This document shows positions 1-14,000 of a stretch of 64,000 nucleotides of DNA, piece by piece. Position 1 is the first letter of the stretch. Every line of letters begins with the position of its first letter. The DNA is from Hippopus hippopus. Taxonomy: Eukaryota; Mollusca; Bivalvia; Cardiida; Cardiidae. The position numbers and the translations under genes were made by a program. The DNA lies in the NCBI GenBank assembly GCA_946811185.2, contig OX328096.1, forward strand, positions 42,546,252-42,610,251, given 5' to 3'. Under the pieces are notes generated by a model, which had not been told where the DNA came from, made no database searches, and saw only the letters and a list, made by a program, of their open reading frames with translations.

Positions 1-1041
1 GGACATGTCTCTGTGACTCTTGGAAATTCCATTTTGACTCTTGAAAATTTGAGCCCAAGAATCAATAACTCTTTGTATCCAGGACCTAGTGAGAACCCTG
101 ACTTAGTGTTCAGTTAAGGTATTTTTTTATCTCTTGGGCACTGAAGACAACTATCTCATAAATTTTTAAAAAATCTCTTTAAAAAAAAAAATGGGATTTT
201 TCTCTCATAGCTCTAGTCAGACAAGCATATCCCTGTTAAAATTATGAATTATGACAACAATTTTCAACATTAAAGGTGGCCCTTCAGATTTTGGGACGAA
301 AATTTTACAAAAATACAAAAAAAATCATCCTTATACTCTCAAAGCCTTTTAATTTCCATTCATAAAACACCAGTAGTCGAAAACCATCCGACAACAAGAG
401 AAATTAGAGATTTACAACGCCCCAGGCCGACACCGACGGGAAACACGGTCTGTTTTTACATGAGCAACTCGTTCATGTACATACCGGAAATACACAGACG
501 AAGCTTCAAACATAGCGTCCGAAGAAGACATTATGGAAAATAATGACATGTTTGTTATGTTATGGAATTTAAGAGTCATTAGTCATGTGCCAGTCACTTG
601 ACATTCCCACAATGCTTTTTTTTTATTTTTGGTGCGAAATCTAAAAATACCTTAAGAGGCTACGTAGCCTTTTAAGGGAACACCATCAAAAAAATTTTTT
701 TTTGTAATTTTATGATTCTTAATTATTGATGATTTGTATTATTTTTTCATATAAATTTCAGTGATATATATATTTTTTAATTTGGTGAGATGTGAAAAAT
801 CTAAATACCCACCTTTAAGGAAAAGGAAAACAGAAGGGAAAAACAAAAAGTAAGAAATTATATCTGTTACCAATGTCGGCATCCTTTGTTGTCTTTTAAT
901 AAAATAAACTGAAATATTACATGTTTTGATTAACACTGTTGATCACCTTGTATATTTAGTTTGGTTCATTAAACACTTGATGTTCACACAATTAATGCGG
1001 TTAGTGGCAAAGTGTGAAAACATCGCTCAATGCAAACGTAT
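1..1041. other. No gene seen
   Basis: AT-rich sequence with A and T runs and many stops in all frames. Short open frames here show no domain, splice context or codon pattern I would call coding. The N-terminal exon of SLC39A11 would be expected upstream of 1982, but I could not find it here. Confidence 0.6.
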
Positions 1042-1958
1042 ATCACAATTTTTTCTAACGGACAGATTTTTTTTAAACTTTGCACATACAAAGTTCATCA
1101 TGTCTCTAGGAAATTACAGTAAAAAAAGATATAGGTCACCGTGCTCGTTTCTGAGAAATTTTCCTTTGAAAAAGGTATATAAAGCTCCAAAATTCATCTT
1201 ATAGTGGATTTAACACGCTTTTCTTTAATAGTCAGTTAAACAGAAAAATTACCAGAAGAATGTACAAATATACATCAGTTTAATGAAAAGTCGTTTGGTT
1301 TTGAACAAAAAATATATAAAAGCCTGGTTTTGAGCATGGTAAATGTACAAATATGGCATGTAATATGTAGACTATTGAGTTAAAAAGGGAGATAATTCGA
1401 CCAAATTAAGGCTAAATCTTTAATAAATACATACTTTCTAACGGACAAATTTTTCCTAAAATTTACACACTTTAGAATTTATAGTTCTAAACAATAGCAA
1501 AAAATAAAAATGGCACCTATCCGTGCTTATTTTGTCAGAAAACAGGGATGAAGGTCACTGTGGAAGTTAATTTTTTCAAGGAAAAAATAGGATAAAAGCT
1601 CAGCAGACACAGTGGGAAAAGGAGAAATTACTCATTTGGAGCGATTTCTCCTTTTCCCACAATAATTTTCAAAGTGGAAGCAGCTATACTTACACAGCTT
1701 TAAATTTTCCGCTTTTGTTTGCTTGTTTGGTGTGTAACCCTGTGTCAACAGTATTTTAATTATTTGATGGTGACAGTTCACAGATGATTTTTTTCACTTT
1801 ACTAATACTACCCAAAGAAAGTGCTACTTGTTTCAGTGCACCAATAGTATTACCATAAGTGCGAAAAATACATAGGTGCACTTTTGATTCACTATCCATA
1901 TATAGACACATGCGCAGTAGGATGCACGCAAACATTTGTTATATATGTCGTTAATATG
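1042..1958 (+). repeat. 0.9-kb dispersed repeat, copy 1
   Basis: The same sequence recurs in inverted orientation at about 48608-49523, collinear from an end near AACGGACAGATTTTT to an end near GCGCAGTAGGATGC. It contains a 49-nt palindrome at 1612-1660 whose arm starts GTGGGAAAAGGAGAAAT, the same core found in the family A hairpins. No transposase frame is visible. The open frame starting at 926 overlaps the repeat and is probably not a gene. The copy ends only about 23 bp before the first visible SLC39A11 exon. Confidence 0.75.
1612..1660. repeat. Palindrome inside the 0.9-kb repeat
   Basis: Arms of 17 nt (GTGGGAAAAGGAGAAAT and its complement) flank a 15-nt loop. The equivalent place in the inverted copy, 48892-48940, keeps a shorter 14-nt version. 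Confidence 0.85.
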
Positions 1959-1981
1959 TTCTTTTTTCTTATCTTTCATAG

Positions 1982-2020
1982 AGAAAGATTCTGGATGGCA
2001 GCCTTGGATTTGCAGCTGGG
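1982..2020 (+). CDS. SLC39A11: SLC39A11 exon a (first visible)
   Basis: Thirteen codons, [13 protein letters not shown], between a pyrimidine-rich acceptor ending CATAG and donor GTAATT; phase 0 at both ends. This is the conserved stretch just before the first transporter helices of ZIP11. The preceding exon is not visible. Confidence 0.9.
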
Positions 2021-5000
2021 GTAATTTTTAAGTCATAATTCAATCCATTAGATAGTGTTCTCCAATGCATATATACATAAATAGAGTGGGCTGTTGTAAA
2101 CAATCTACATGAATTCATGTGTTGTTTTAAATTTCTAGAGGGCATTGGGTTGGCAAAGACATAAAATCTGGGCCAATCAGATGGCTTTGTCAGTGTCTGT
2201 TCTAGGATGGGCAGTTGTGGGATTCATACTATTTACTTTCAGATCCCGCATAAATTCAGGCCCAATTGGTGACATCCCCATGTAAAAAATAAACAGTGAA
2301 AAAGTCCCAAAATAAAGAATTTACTCTTGCCTCACAAGTAACCTCCCTTGACAGGTTGGATGAAATTCCTGAATGGATTTCAATACTCTTGGGAAAAAAA
2401 CTGCGCTTTTTGGTTTATTGTTGTCGTCAACTTCACTCTAATTTTTGGACTTTTTTTGCTTGAAATTAAATCTCTCTGTTCCAGAAACTGTCTTTCGACA
2501 TGTAAACATGTCAGTTAAGACTACTGTCTCATGGGTTTGTTCATATGGCTAATGCACAGCATAGTACATGTAGGGGTCCTGCTCGGCTCAGTGGTAAAGT
2601 GTAGGACTCGTGACCTGGAGGCCCCACGTTCAAGCCTCACTGGATCCACTGGATTTTTCGTGGGAGTATCCTTGGGCAAGACACTTCAGAGCCCTAGCCT
2701 AATACTGGTGAACCCAGGAAATACATGAATATGTGAGCTGTCGCCACAATATATGTTGAAAGCAGCATAAAACACCATTTAATCATTCAGTTAAGCATAG
2801 TACATGTATATGTGAAATCTAGAAAAGATTTGAATATGTAGCTCACATGATATGTGGCTGAAATACTCTTGAAACCAAAGTAAATCGCTACTCTAATAAA
2901 TGTAAATATATAAATCAATAGAACAAGGCACAAAGTCACTAGGTCTTTGTGCAATTCATAAATGAAATAGATAATTCAGTCTGTTATAAAAAAAATCCAG
3001 GTTACTTCAATTTTCATGCTGTCCTTTTCAGAATATTTTACAAAGCAGTGGATAATATAGATTTTAGATCTGGACCTGTATTCAACCATTCAAGATTGCA
3101 CTCTTGGTCTTATACTTAACAATTTTCTAAATTTCATAGTAATGCAATTTCTGAATGGCTAAACCAGACTATTTAGCCATTCTTAACCCTTTACCACACA
3201 ATCCCAGCTTTTAACGGCCCTGAGAAAGAAGCTTTTTGAAAACATTGAAGGAAAAGGAGAAAATGCTGTTAACCATCATTTTCTCCGTTTCCTATAATGT
3301 TTTCTACCCTTCACAAAACAAATTTTAATTTTTGAGTCACGTTTAATTTGTCGTCTGCAAGTGCTCTCAATTTGGACAAGTCTAAAATTTTGTTGTTTGG
3401 TAAAGAGTTAAGTTGTGTTACTTTCTTAATTTAGAATTAGACTAAGAATACAATGAGAATGTTTGGTAAATACAGGCCCAGACTGTACATTCTCATCTTG
3501 ATCTACCTTGTCCCTTCTTCTTAGCAATCTAAGGGTTAACACTTGATCACACAACAAAATTTTAGACTTGTTGGAATTGAAAGCATTTGCAGACAACAAG
3601 ATAAATGTGGCAAAAATATTGGGATCTGTATCAGAGTGGAAAACATAAAGGGGATAGGAGAAAATGCTGGTTACTAGCATTTTCTCCTTTTCCGGCAATG
3701 TTTTCAAAAGCCTTTCTCCTCAGGGTTGTTAAAACACAGGATTGTGTGGTAAAGAGTTAACAGTCCTTGCATGATACAGAAAAACATAAAGAAAGCATTT
3801 TTGCTATCCTTTGCAGGTCATGACAGCAGCGTCCTACTGGTCATTATTGGCTCCAGCTATTGAAATGGCAGAAAAATCAGGTTCCTATGGAGAGGATGGA
3901 CAGTGGGCATTTATACCAGTGGCTGCTGGCTTTGTATTGGGGGCAGCTTTTGTTTATGGCGCTGACATTTTTATGCCTTACTTGGTATGAAAATGATATG
4001 AAATCCTTACTACCTGAAACAAGTTCAAAGTAGATAATTTTGAAATTCATCTTTTTAGAATTGGGGTGGTTAACATGAAGTTGGTTTTGGTATACAAATA
4101 CTTGAGAAAACATTGCTGCATATGAAGTTGCTTGTTACAAGCAAATTTCAGTTTTGCCACTAAGTTTTTTTTAAAGTGGTTGACCTTAGAGACACAAAAA
4201 CTTGTCTGCAGGAGGCAATGAGTTAATGATAACTTTTTTTTCACTGTCTCTGCTTTAGACAAGAGGTATGAATCTGTTTAATTGATTACCACACAATCCT
4301 GCCTTTTAACAACCCTAGATAAGAAAGCATTTGAAAACATTGAGGAAAAAGGAGAAAATGCTGATAACCAGGCCCACCCGGGTGGCTCAGTGGTGAGCAT
4401 GTCGGACTCATGACCTGGTGGTTGTGAGTTCGATACCCGGTTGAGGCGAACTTTCTTTCCGGCGTATTTTCGCCTCTCACCTCTGCTGAAGCATGTGAGA
4501 AAAGTAGTCGGTGGCTTTGGAAAGAAAGTTGTGTTTGTACTGGTATGAGAAAGCCAGGAAACACATGTGCGTCACCGACCGCCATGATATGACCTTAGCT
4601 GTTAAAGTGGCGTTAAACCCCATTACAACCAACCAACCAACTGATAACCAGCATTTTCTCCTTTTTCCACAATGTTTACTACCCTATTACAGACAGAAAT
4701 CATCACTTAAGCTACATTTATTTTGTCGTCTGCAAATGCTTTCATTTTGGTCAAGTCCACAATTTTGTCGTTTGGTAAAGAGTTAACCCATTACCACACA
4801 ATCCCGAGTTTTGACGCCCCTGTAGAAGGCTTTTGAAAACATTGTGGGAAAAGGAGAAAATGCTGGTAACCAGCATTTTCTCCTTTTCCCACAATGTTTT
4901 CTTCCCCATCCAAAACAAAAATCATCATTTCAGTTACATTTAATTTGTCGTCTGCAAATCCTTTCAATTTGGACCAGTCTAATTTTTTGTCGTGTGGTAA

Positions 5001-8000
5001 AGAGTTAAAGGGGCACATAAAGATTTTTTTCTCCACAAATCAAAGTTCTTATAATACAAATTCTGCTTAACCCTTTCCCAAATGACAAAATTTTGAGTCT
5101 TTCAGATTCAAAACATCTGAAGACGACACTCTCAAAGTTGGTACAAGTGAGCTTGAGCTCTCTGATAATCAGAGTAGAAAACATTGCACAATGTTTTCAA
5201 AAGCCTTCTCTTCCAGGGTCGTGAAAACTGGGGATTGTTTGGTAAAGGGTTAAGATGGTTTCCTTTATCATGTGACATCTTCACAAGCATTTTAGAAATG
5301 GTGGTTCAAAGTCTATAAATGCCTCAAGTGCTACAAAGAAATTCCACTGATTTTTTCTTTGAAATTTTCTTCTTATTTATTGATGGTTTGCAAAGAATAT
5401 CCTTACTAAATTCAAGAATAAAACAACCTAACAGTATAAGTTTTTTTTTTTATGTATTAAGGGAGCTGACAGTACCACAAGTTTAGCCTTGTCCTTAGAT
5501 AGCAGTCAGAAACTGGATAAAGATGGTGTGACATCAGAAAATAGTGTAGAAATACAACTAAGTACAGAGGAAGAAGGATTAGGTAATATGGTTGAAATAC
5601 AAGTCTACCTATTCAAACCTTTCTTGTATAAATACATTTTTAAGCCCTGCGATAGACGGCTATTAAAATCATGTTGGGAAAAGGGGCCATTGTCTGTAAC
5701 ACTGTTTAAGAACAATCTTTTACAGCATGTGTTCTTAATAGTGTTTTGTGTGACTAGGTATATCTTATACAGTAAAGGATTAACATACAGAATGTCTTGT
5801 GTAATGTTTTTTTTTTATTTGGTAAAGAATTTAGATATGAGTGTGGCTCTGGGAAAACAGTCTTAAGGCATCTCCTTGATGTACTATACACATATCAAGC
5901 AAGTCATCACATAATTATGGATCCATAAAATCAATTTTGTCTTATAACTGACTGAAACATAAAGTAGAATGGTCCTTGTACATGCAGAAGAATTACAAAT
6001 TGCAAAAAAGTTTCCATTCATGTCATCCTGCACAGATTGCGCAGGCTTGCATGGGTTGATACTTTTTGCAGATGTTCTATACCCCTTTTTACAGAGTATA
6101 AGTCGTATGATTTCCATAGTTATCCGGTAATTTGGTCTTTATCTGTGGCCCTGACTCCTTTTGTAAGCAATCAGAGCTTCTTCTAGAATCTTATCAATAC
6201 ATTACTGTTCCAGCTGCTACTTTGAATGAGCAGATACATTAAAGCTCTTGTATACTTGGAACTCTGAGATTTAACTGCTTTAACAGTTTATTTAAAATTG
6301 TAGGGTACAGATCCACCGGTGCTGTACAAAGACGAAAACAACAAGAATCCTCACTTCCTAACAGTTACTTTAGTAACAGCCTTACACCAGAATTATCTCA
6401 GGGATCCATTTGTTGGAGAAGAATCTTACTTCTTATTGTAGCTATCACCATTCACAATATACCAGGTTTGCTTTATTTAAATACATATAAGTCATGCTCT
6501 ATGAAAAGGGGGCTTAATGCATCTGCAAAAAGTATCGACCCATGTCAGCCTGTGCAGTTAGCCCAGGTTGACATGGGTCAAAAGTTTTTGCTTTTGGTAA
6601 GTTTTCTGCAGCTCTTTGGACAAGTGTACCTCATGATTCAGATGGTTGTTGGAGAAAATAAATTTTATGGATCCATAAATGATAATTATATGAAGACTAG
6701 CTAAATATGGCCTGCAACATGCGAAAAGGGGCATTCGGACATTTGCATAAAGCGTCGTCACGGATCAGCCTGCGCAGTCTGCGCAGGCTGATCCGAGACG
6801 ACACTCTCCGTTTTTAGGTTACTTTCTGTTTTGCACAAGTCTACTGTAGGACAAAATCCAATGTTGTCGTAAAGTGCTGTCTCGGATTAGCCTGCGCGGA
6901 TTGCGCAGGCTGATCCGAGACGACACTTTACGCAAATGTCCAAAAGCCCCTTTTCGCGTGTTGCAGGCCATATAATGTATCCCGGAGATGATTTATCCCC
7001 CTTTTGCCAGAGCATGGCTCATTATAATTCATATTCTGGTCCTACTCAAGGTTAACTCTATCTCGATAAGTATTCATGTTGTATTGTTTTCCTTTCATTT
7101 AACCCTTCACCAAATAAATAATGTTTCAAAACTAGAAGAAAGATGGCTGTTCAAAGCAATATGGGAAAAGGAGAAAAGCTGGTAACCAGCATTTACTTCC
7201 ATCCAACCATATCATCTACCTTTACATAGACAAGTCATTTGAGACATATTTAATGTGTTGTCTACAAATGATTTCAATTTATACAAGTCTAAAAGTTTTG
7301 TCATCTGATAAAGAGTTAACCCTTTACCACACAAGCCCTACTTTTAATGACCCATAGAAAGAAACTTTTTGAAAACATTGTGGGAAAAGGAGAAAATGCT
7401 GGTAACCAGCATTTTCTCCTTTTCCCACAATGTTTTCTACCTTTCTAATGCAAATTTCAATTCTGGAGTCATATCTATTTTGTCGTCTGCAAATACTTTG
7501 AATTTGGACAGGTCCAAAATTTAATTGCGGGGTAAAGAGTTAAGTGACAGCTTTTAAAAAGAATTATTCCCTATTTGAGAAAATTAGTCTGGAACAATTA
7601 TTTTACATTGTTTCTTTACTTTTTCTATCAGTTTTGACCGGTTAATTTTCAGCAAGATAGTTGCTCACTTGCTTTGTTTTAATGTCACATTTCAGAAGGT
7701 TTAGCTGTAGGTGTTGGTTTTGGTGCTATAGGAAAGTCCCCTTCAGCTACTTTTGAAAATGCAAGGTGAGTTAACTCTTTACCAAACAACAAAATTTTGG
7801 ACTCTGCCAAATTGAAGCATTAACAGATGTCAAATTGAATGTAGCTCAAATGATGATCACTGTCTTTGAAAACGTTGTTGGAAAAGGCGAAAATGTTGGT
7901 TACCAGCATTTTCTCTTTTTCCCCCCGTGTTTTCAAAAGCCTTCCTTTTCAGGGTCGTGAAAACCTGGGATTGTTTCGTGGAGGGTTTATAGAGATATTA

Positions 8001-11000
8001 CATTAGGCTGTTTTTGTATTTTATTACATGGCACTTTAGACAGAGTACAGAAAGAAATTTAGAACTCAGTGACATGAGAAAACAGTTAATATTATCCCTT
8101 GTAATACAGTTTGAAAATGGTCCCTACCTTATTACATAATATCATAAAGATCCTCAACCCTTTACCACATAATCCCAAGTTTTAAAGACCCACAAGAAAA
8201 ATGCCTTTTGAAAACATTGTGGGAAAAGAAGAAAATGCTGTTAACCAGCATTTTCTCTTCCTCCCACAATATTTTCTACCCTTCCAAAAACAAATTTTAA
8301 TTTTTGAATCAAAGTTATTTGGTCGTCTGCAAATGCTTTCAATTTCAACAAGTCTAAAATCTTGTCGTTTAGTGAAGGGTTAATGAAAATGTGAAACTTA
8401 AAATCTGGAAATCTTAGTCATTAAATTTTGTGAAGCTCCAGAAATTCACACAAAAAAAAACAACATTAACCATTAGACTGACTAGCATAATTTGTGATAT
8501 CTATGCTGATAATGTAAATCATGATCAGACTGTATAGAACCACATTGTCAAGTATCACATTGAATGTTTGGACAAAAAGTGCATTGGAATTGCAATTTAT
8601 AGGTACATGTATGTTTCTTTGTCAGACTGAAAATACACATTTTATTAATATATCACTCTTTGCTTGAAAAGCTGTCAACATTCTAGACACTTTGTTACAA
8701 TTGCTTTGTTTTATTCCAGAAATTTAGCTATAGGTATTGGTATACAAAATTTTCCAGAGGGGCTTGCTGTTAGTCTGCCACTCAGAGGCTCAGGGATGTC
8801 AACTTTTAAATGTTTTTGGTTAGTATTTAAACTCTTGTAATACCATGCTTAATATGCTTTTGCTGAAAATATAAATCAGTGATAAGACTGAACACAAGCT
8901 GTAGTCTCATCAGCAACCTATACTGTCAGACATTTTCAGAAATTATTGATTTACCAAGTCATCTAAGAATCAGTAGCGTTTCTTCTTGTTTGTCTTCTGT
9001 GTTCTTTAGCGGATTTGTGTAGCAAACCCACTTCCTGTAATCTATTTAAACAGAACTAATTACTGTTTTGTATGCATGAGCTTTACACATTCTATTCTCA
9101 GTTTATGTCAGACATCTCAAACTTGCTGTATCACTACCGTAAATTCAACATGTGTACTTGAAATCATATTTAGCTTGCTTGGCTGACCAACTGTGAATTT
9201 TCCTTGTCCCTGCTTGTTCCATCGATTGTTCATTTCTTTTTATGCTCCCCGAAGGGTGAGCATATAGTCACCGCTTCGTCCGTCCGTCTCTCCGTCCGTC
9301 TGTCCGTCCAAAGCCATTTCTCCACAACCCCTGGACCAAATTGGATGAAACGTTATATATGAACTCCTTAGGATATTGCGCTGATGTTTTTTCCCGGTTT
9401 TCCAATTTGAGGCTGTGTCATAGAAAAAGGGGGTTTCTTGTAAAATTCCAATTTTTATTAACATCTCCTTCAGTTTTCGTCAAAATTTCATGAACCTTCA
9501 TATTCATATTGTTTATTAAAAGTTTCACAATGTGCCCTTGTTTTTTAATCATCACCAAAGGCGACGTATATTGGCGTCATCTTTTCCGTCTGTCCGTCCG
9601 TCCGTCCCTTCGTCCGTCCGTACGTATGCCCATTTCTTGTGAACGCTACTCCTCCCACATTTCTTGACGGAATTGGATAAAATTTTCACAGAATGTTTCT
9701 TATTATGTGACCTAGCGCATATTGTCAAGGTTTTGTGATTTATTGCTGCATCATGGAAAAAGGGGTCTTCATGTTATATTTCATTTTTCACCAATATCTC
9801 CTTAATTACTTGACATATCTCAACAGATTTGGATGAAATTTTCACAGATCATGTGACCTAGCGCATATTGTCAGGGTTTTGGAATTTATTGCTGTTTCAT
9901 GGAAAAAGGGGGCTTCATGTCAAATTTAATTTTTCATCAATGTATCTCCAACTAATGGACATAATTTCATGAAACTTCATATTTTTATTGGTTAATCAAA
10001 ACCAATGACCAATGAGTCTTCAGTTTTTATACGCATTTATCTTGGTGTCATCTTCTCAGTCCCTGCGCCCATCTGTACGTATGTCCATTTCTTGTGAACG
10101 CAACTCCTCCTAAGCTTCTGATCGTATCTTTTTAAAATTTGCTCAATGTCATTGCCATAATAAGTAGATGTGCATGAAGCAGGGATTTTTTGGTTCACTG
10201 ATTTTTGCAAGAGTTATGTCCCTTCAAACTTAGTCTCTGTAGCTAGCAGCTTGAAATAGCAGCCATGTGGTGGCGTATATTGTGACGACAGCACTCTTAT
10301 TTATCTATGCAAAACCATTTTACAGGAAAAGGGTGCTTAATGTCTTATAACTTTAGGTTTTGTTTTTTTTGGACTCTGAAATTAAACATTTCCCAGTTTC
10401 TTCAAGACTATTCAACATATATGTTGCTGATCAAAAGCCCCAGACCATGATTTCATTCTTTCCTATTTATACTAAGCTGTGTTATAGAAAAAGAGGGCTT
10501 AATGACAAACTCGAACACAAAGTTTATAAATGTTTAATCTGATTTTTTTTCAGACAATTTTGCCGTTACTATAATAGTAATGTTTGATTTACAGATTGTT
10601 CACATTGACAGGAAGTTTTACTCCACTGTTCCAAGAGTTATGCCCCTTCTTTATTTAATTATTTGAACATTGGCAAATGCAGTTTGGCAGACGGTACGAA
10701 ACACAAGTAGCCTGTTTCACCCCCACCCTTCTCTTCCATGACCAACCATTTACCGACAGCCTTCACTTTCCTAAAAAGAGACCTGTTTGGGGAGCATAAT
10801 CCGTCTACGACGGCTCTTGTTTTTTTGAAAGTGTTAATTTACATGTGATGAAATTTTTCATTCCTCCATATCATTGCAAAGTACTGCTCATCATTATCCA
10901 CTGTTCAGGACTTACAGTACTTGGATTTCATTTTGAAAGAGTTTTCTTTTATAGGTCTTTAGTGTTGATTAATATCATGGAGATTTTTGTTTTGTTTTGT

Positions 11001-14000
11001 TTTGTTTTGTTCAGTTTTTGCAACAATTGCAAACCAAGTAATTAATAACCTGTTTGACTTTCCTTCATGGTGCCATCATACTGCTATGTATCAGTACTCT
11101 GGCTTTGCTAACATCTACTTGGAAAATTTTCATTGCATTTGGAAATAATCTTGTGATACATGTACATGAAGAAGTCATTTATCTTAGGGAGAATAAGTGC
11201 ATTGTTGAAAGGATACTACTTGTTAATTGATTTATGTGATTATCAATCATCATACATGGTCAGAGGAATGTCTTAATTGTGCACATTAACGATAAAATTA
11301 TCATCTGTAGACCACATTTAATATAAGAGAAGGGATTTCTCTGCACATACAATTTTCACACTTGCACTTCCATAATAAAGTGCTCAATTCATGGCTTCTT
11401 TTCGATATTTTGTAAGGACTTTTGCAAGGAAATTCGTCATGACATTGTTTCAAGAGGTATGACTGAATTAACTGACCTTTTACAACAAAATCCCTAGCTT
11501 TAAAGATTTTTGGGAAATGGGGTCTTGAAAACATTGTGGGTAAAAGAGAAAATGCTGGTAACCAATGTTTTCTACCATCTTAAAGAAAAATTCCATTATC
11601 TAAGCTACTTTGTCATCTGCACACACCTTGAAACTGGACCAGTCTAAAATTTTGCAGTAAGGTAGAGGGTTAAAGCTTTCTTTTAATGCTGCTGCTCCAA
11701 CTCTTTTTTTCTTCACATTTAAATTTGCTGCAATTTTTTAGGTATGGACAATTAAGTGGTATAGTCGAACCAATAGCTGGTCTATTCGGTGCTTTAGCTG
11801 TTGTGGTAGCTGAACCTATTTTACCGTATGCTTTAGCATTTGCTGCAGGAGCAATGATATATGTTGTCGTGGATGATATCATACCAGAGGCTCAAACCAG
11901 GTTTGTCATGCAATAAATCAATGAATATATTCAATTCAGGAAAAAAAAAACAAGTTGATTCATGCTCTGTGAAAAGGAGGCTTAAGCCATCTGCTAAAAG
12001 TATCAATCCATGTAGGCCTGCGCAGTCCCTGCAGGCTGACATGGTTCGAAACTTTTTGACATTGGTCAATATTCTGCATGATAAAGGACCATTCTACCTC
12101 CAGATTCAGTTAATTGTTAGAAACAATGGATTTTATGGATCCATAACTATGTGATGACTTGATATAATGCACAGAGACACATTGAGCCCCTTTATGGTAC
12201 AGCATGGCTCACTTGTAATTGAAAGACTATTTTAGATTAGAATATCTTGCCAAATGTCTGAAAGTGTAGATCCAAGATCAGGCTGCATTTTTTTGCAGTA
12301 ACTAGATCTATAGCTGTGATTTTAATAATGTAAAGGTTAGAATAGGATCATATCTTTTCACAAATAGAGAAAATGTATTCAAATGTGAAAAAGAATGAAT
12401 CAGATACAATTCTTGACAGGTATTAATACTGCAATACTATTTATCAAAGGGGAAAAATGCAGTATGATTTAATAGATGGGTATATAGGGTTAACTCCCTT
12501 TACATAAACAACAACAGCCTTGGATCTTAAAAACATGTTTTATTATACTGCAAAGAAATTTCTCGTGATCTGATTGGATAATATATATCATGTACGCTGG
12601 CAAAACCAACGTAAAAGCAGTTTCACTTTCGGGAGCCCCATATACATGACTACACTTTCAACAGAACAAGAATCAAGAATAACATCAAATTTATACACCA
12701 AACTGCACGTTTTACCAAGGTTTCAGTGATGTCAGTTCCCAGTGACGTCAGTTGTCATTGAATTGGGGCACTCAGAAGGGAAATTCTACTTCGTCAGCAT
12801 ACTCAATTTTTGAAACGAAAAAACAGGTAAAATTCGCTTAACGCACGTTGGAATGGTAAAACTTTGCAGTGTAATAAATTTGTTGTACGGTCAGGTGGCA
12901 GGGAACTTGGAAACTTGTTCACGGCTGTGGTGAATAATGTTGCCACCTCGCCTTCGGCTCAGGGCAACATGATCCACCAAAGCCATGAACAAGTTTCTAA
13001 GTCCCCTGCCACCTGATCGTACAACTAATAATGTACCATAGACCAACTTATTTTCGAGGGGCACCAGTTTTCGAACCAGAAATGATATCCGAGGTTTCTT
13101 GCTAACTACGGTTTGATGTGAAAGAAAGTCACCATTTTGTGTGAATCACATATTTGAAAGTAAACAACAGTGTCACTGCTGTTAATTTACGAAATGCAGT
13201 AAAATAGAAAGTATGCATGTGTCTAATAGATGAAAAATTAATGCCTGAATTTATGCTGTTCTGGTATTCTGGTGCTGCTGTGACACAAGAGCCATTGGCC
13301 ATCATGGCACTCATCCGTCTCTTTAACTCTTTCCCAAACGACAAAATTTTAGACTGGTCCAAATTGAAAGCACTTGCAGACGACAAAATAAACGTAACTC
13401 AAAAATTGAAATTTGTTTCCAGCAGGGTAGAAAACATTTTGGGAAAAGGAGAAAATGCTGATTACCAGCATTTTCTCCTTTTCCCACAATGTTTTCAAAA
13501 AGCTTCTATCTCAGGGTCGTAAAACCAGGGATTGTTTGGTAAAGGGTTAATCACACTTCAAAAACTGAAGAGAATTTACTGAGAGCTGTTTATTTACATT
13601 GTTCAAGACAGTTCTTTCTTGTGGTTGTAAACATTTTAGCTGAGTGTTGGTTTACTTGATATTTTTCATTTCTTTATATATGAACTATTCTACAGATATT
13701 GAAAGCCAAGAAATGAAGTCTGGTTTTCCCATTCGTCAATATAGTTTCAAGAGCAAGATTGAAGGATTGTCGTTATCATTGAATTGGTTAAAGAGATATT
13801 TAGAATTGATCTTTTGATTACTAAAATATTTTTGGTATTCATTATTTCATTTAAGTATGCGTAAGCTAAATTTGTCCGTGAAGTCCCTCGAAAACTGGTT
13901 GGTCCACAATATAGTCTATAATGTAATACCCATCAGGATGCTTTTGACACGTAAAGGTTTTCTTGTTGAGACTAGATCTAGAGCAGACTACGGTATATCT

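Noticed and set aside
2573..2660. A functional tRNA gene
   Set aside because: A- and B-box-like words are present, but the cloverleaf does not close, an unrelated body follows and target duplications flank it, so it is a SINE.
5583..5866. Extension of SLC39A11 exon c through the open frame to 5866
   Set aside because: A GTAATA donor at 5583 joins in phase to exon d, and the extension has no similarity to ZIP11.
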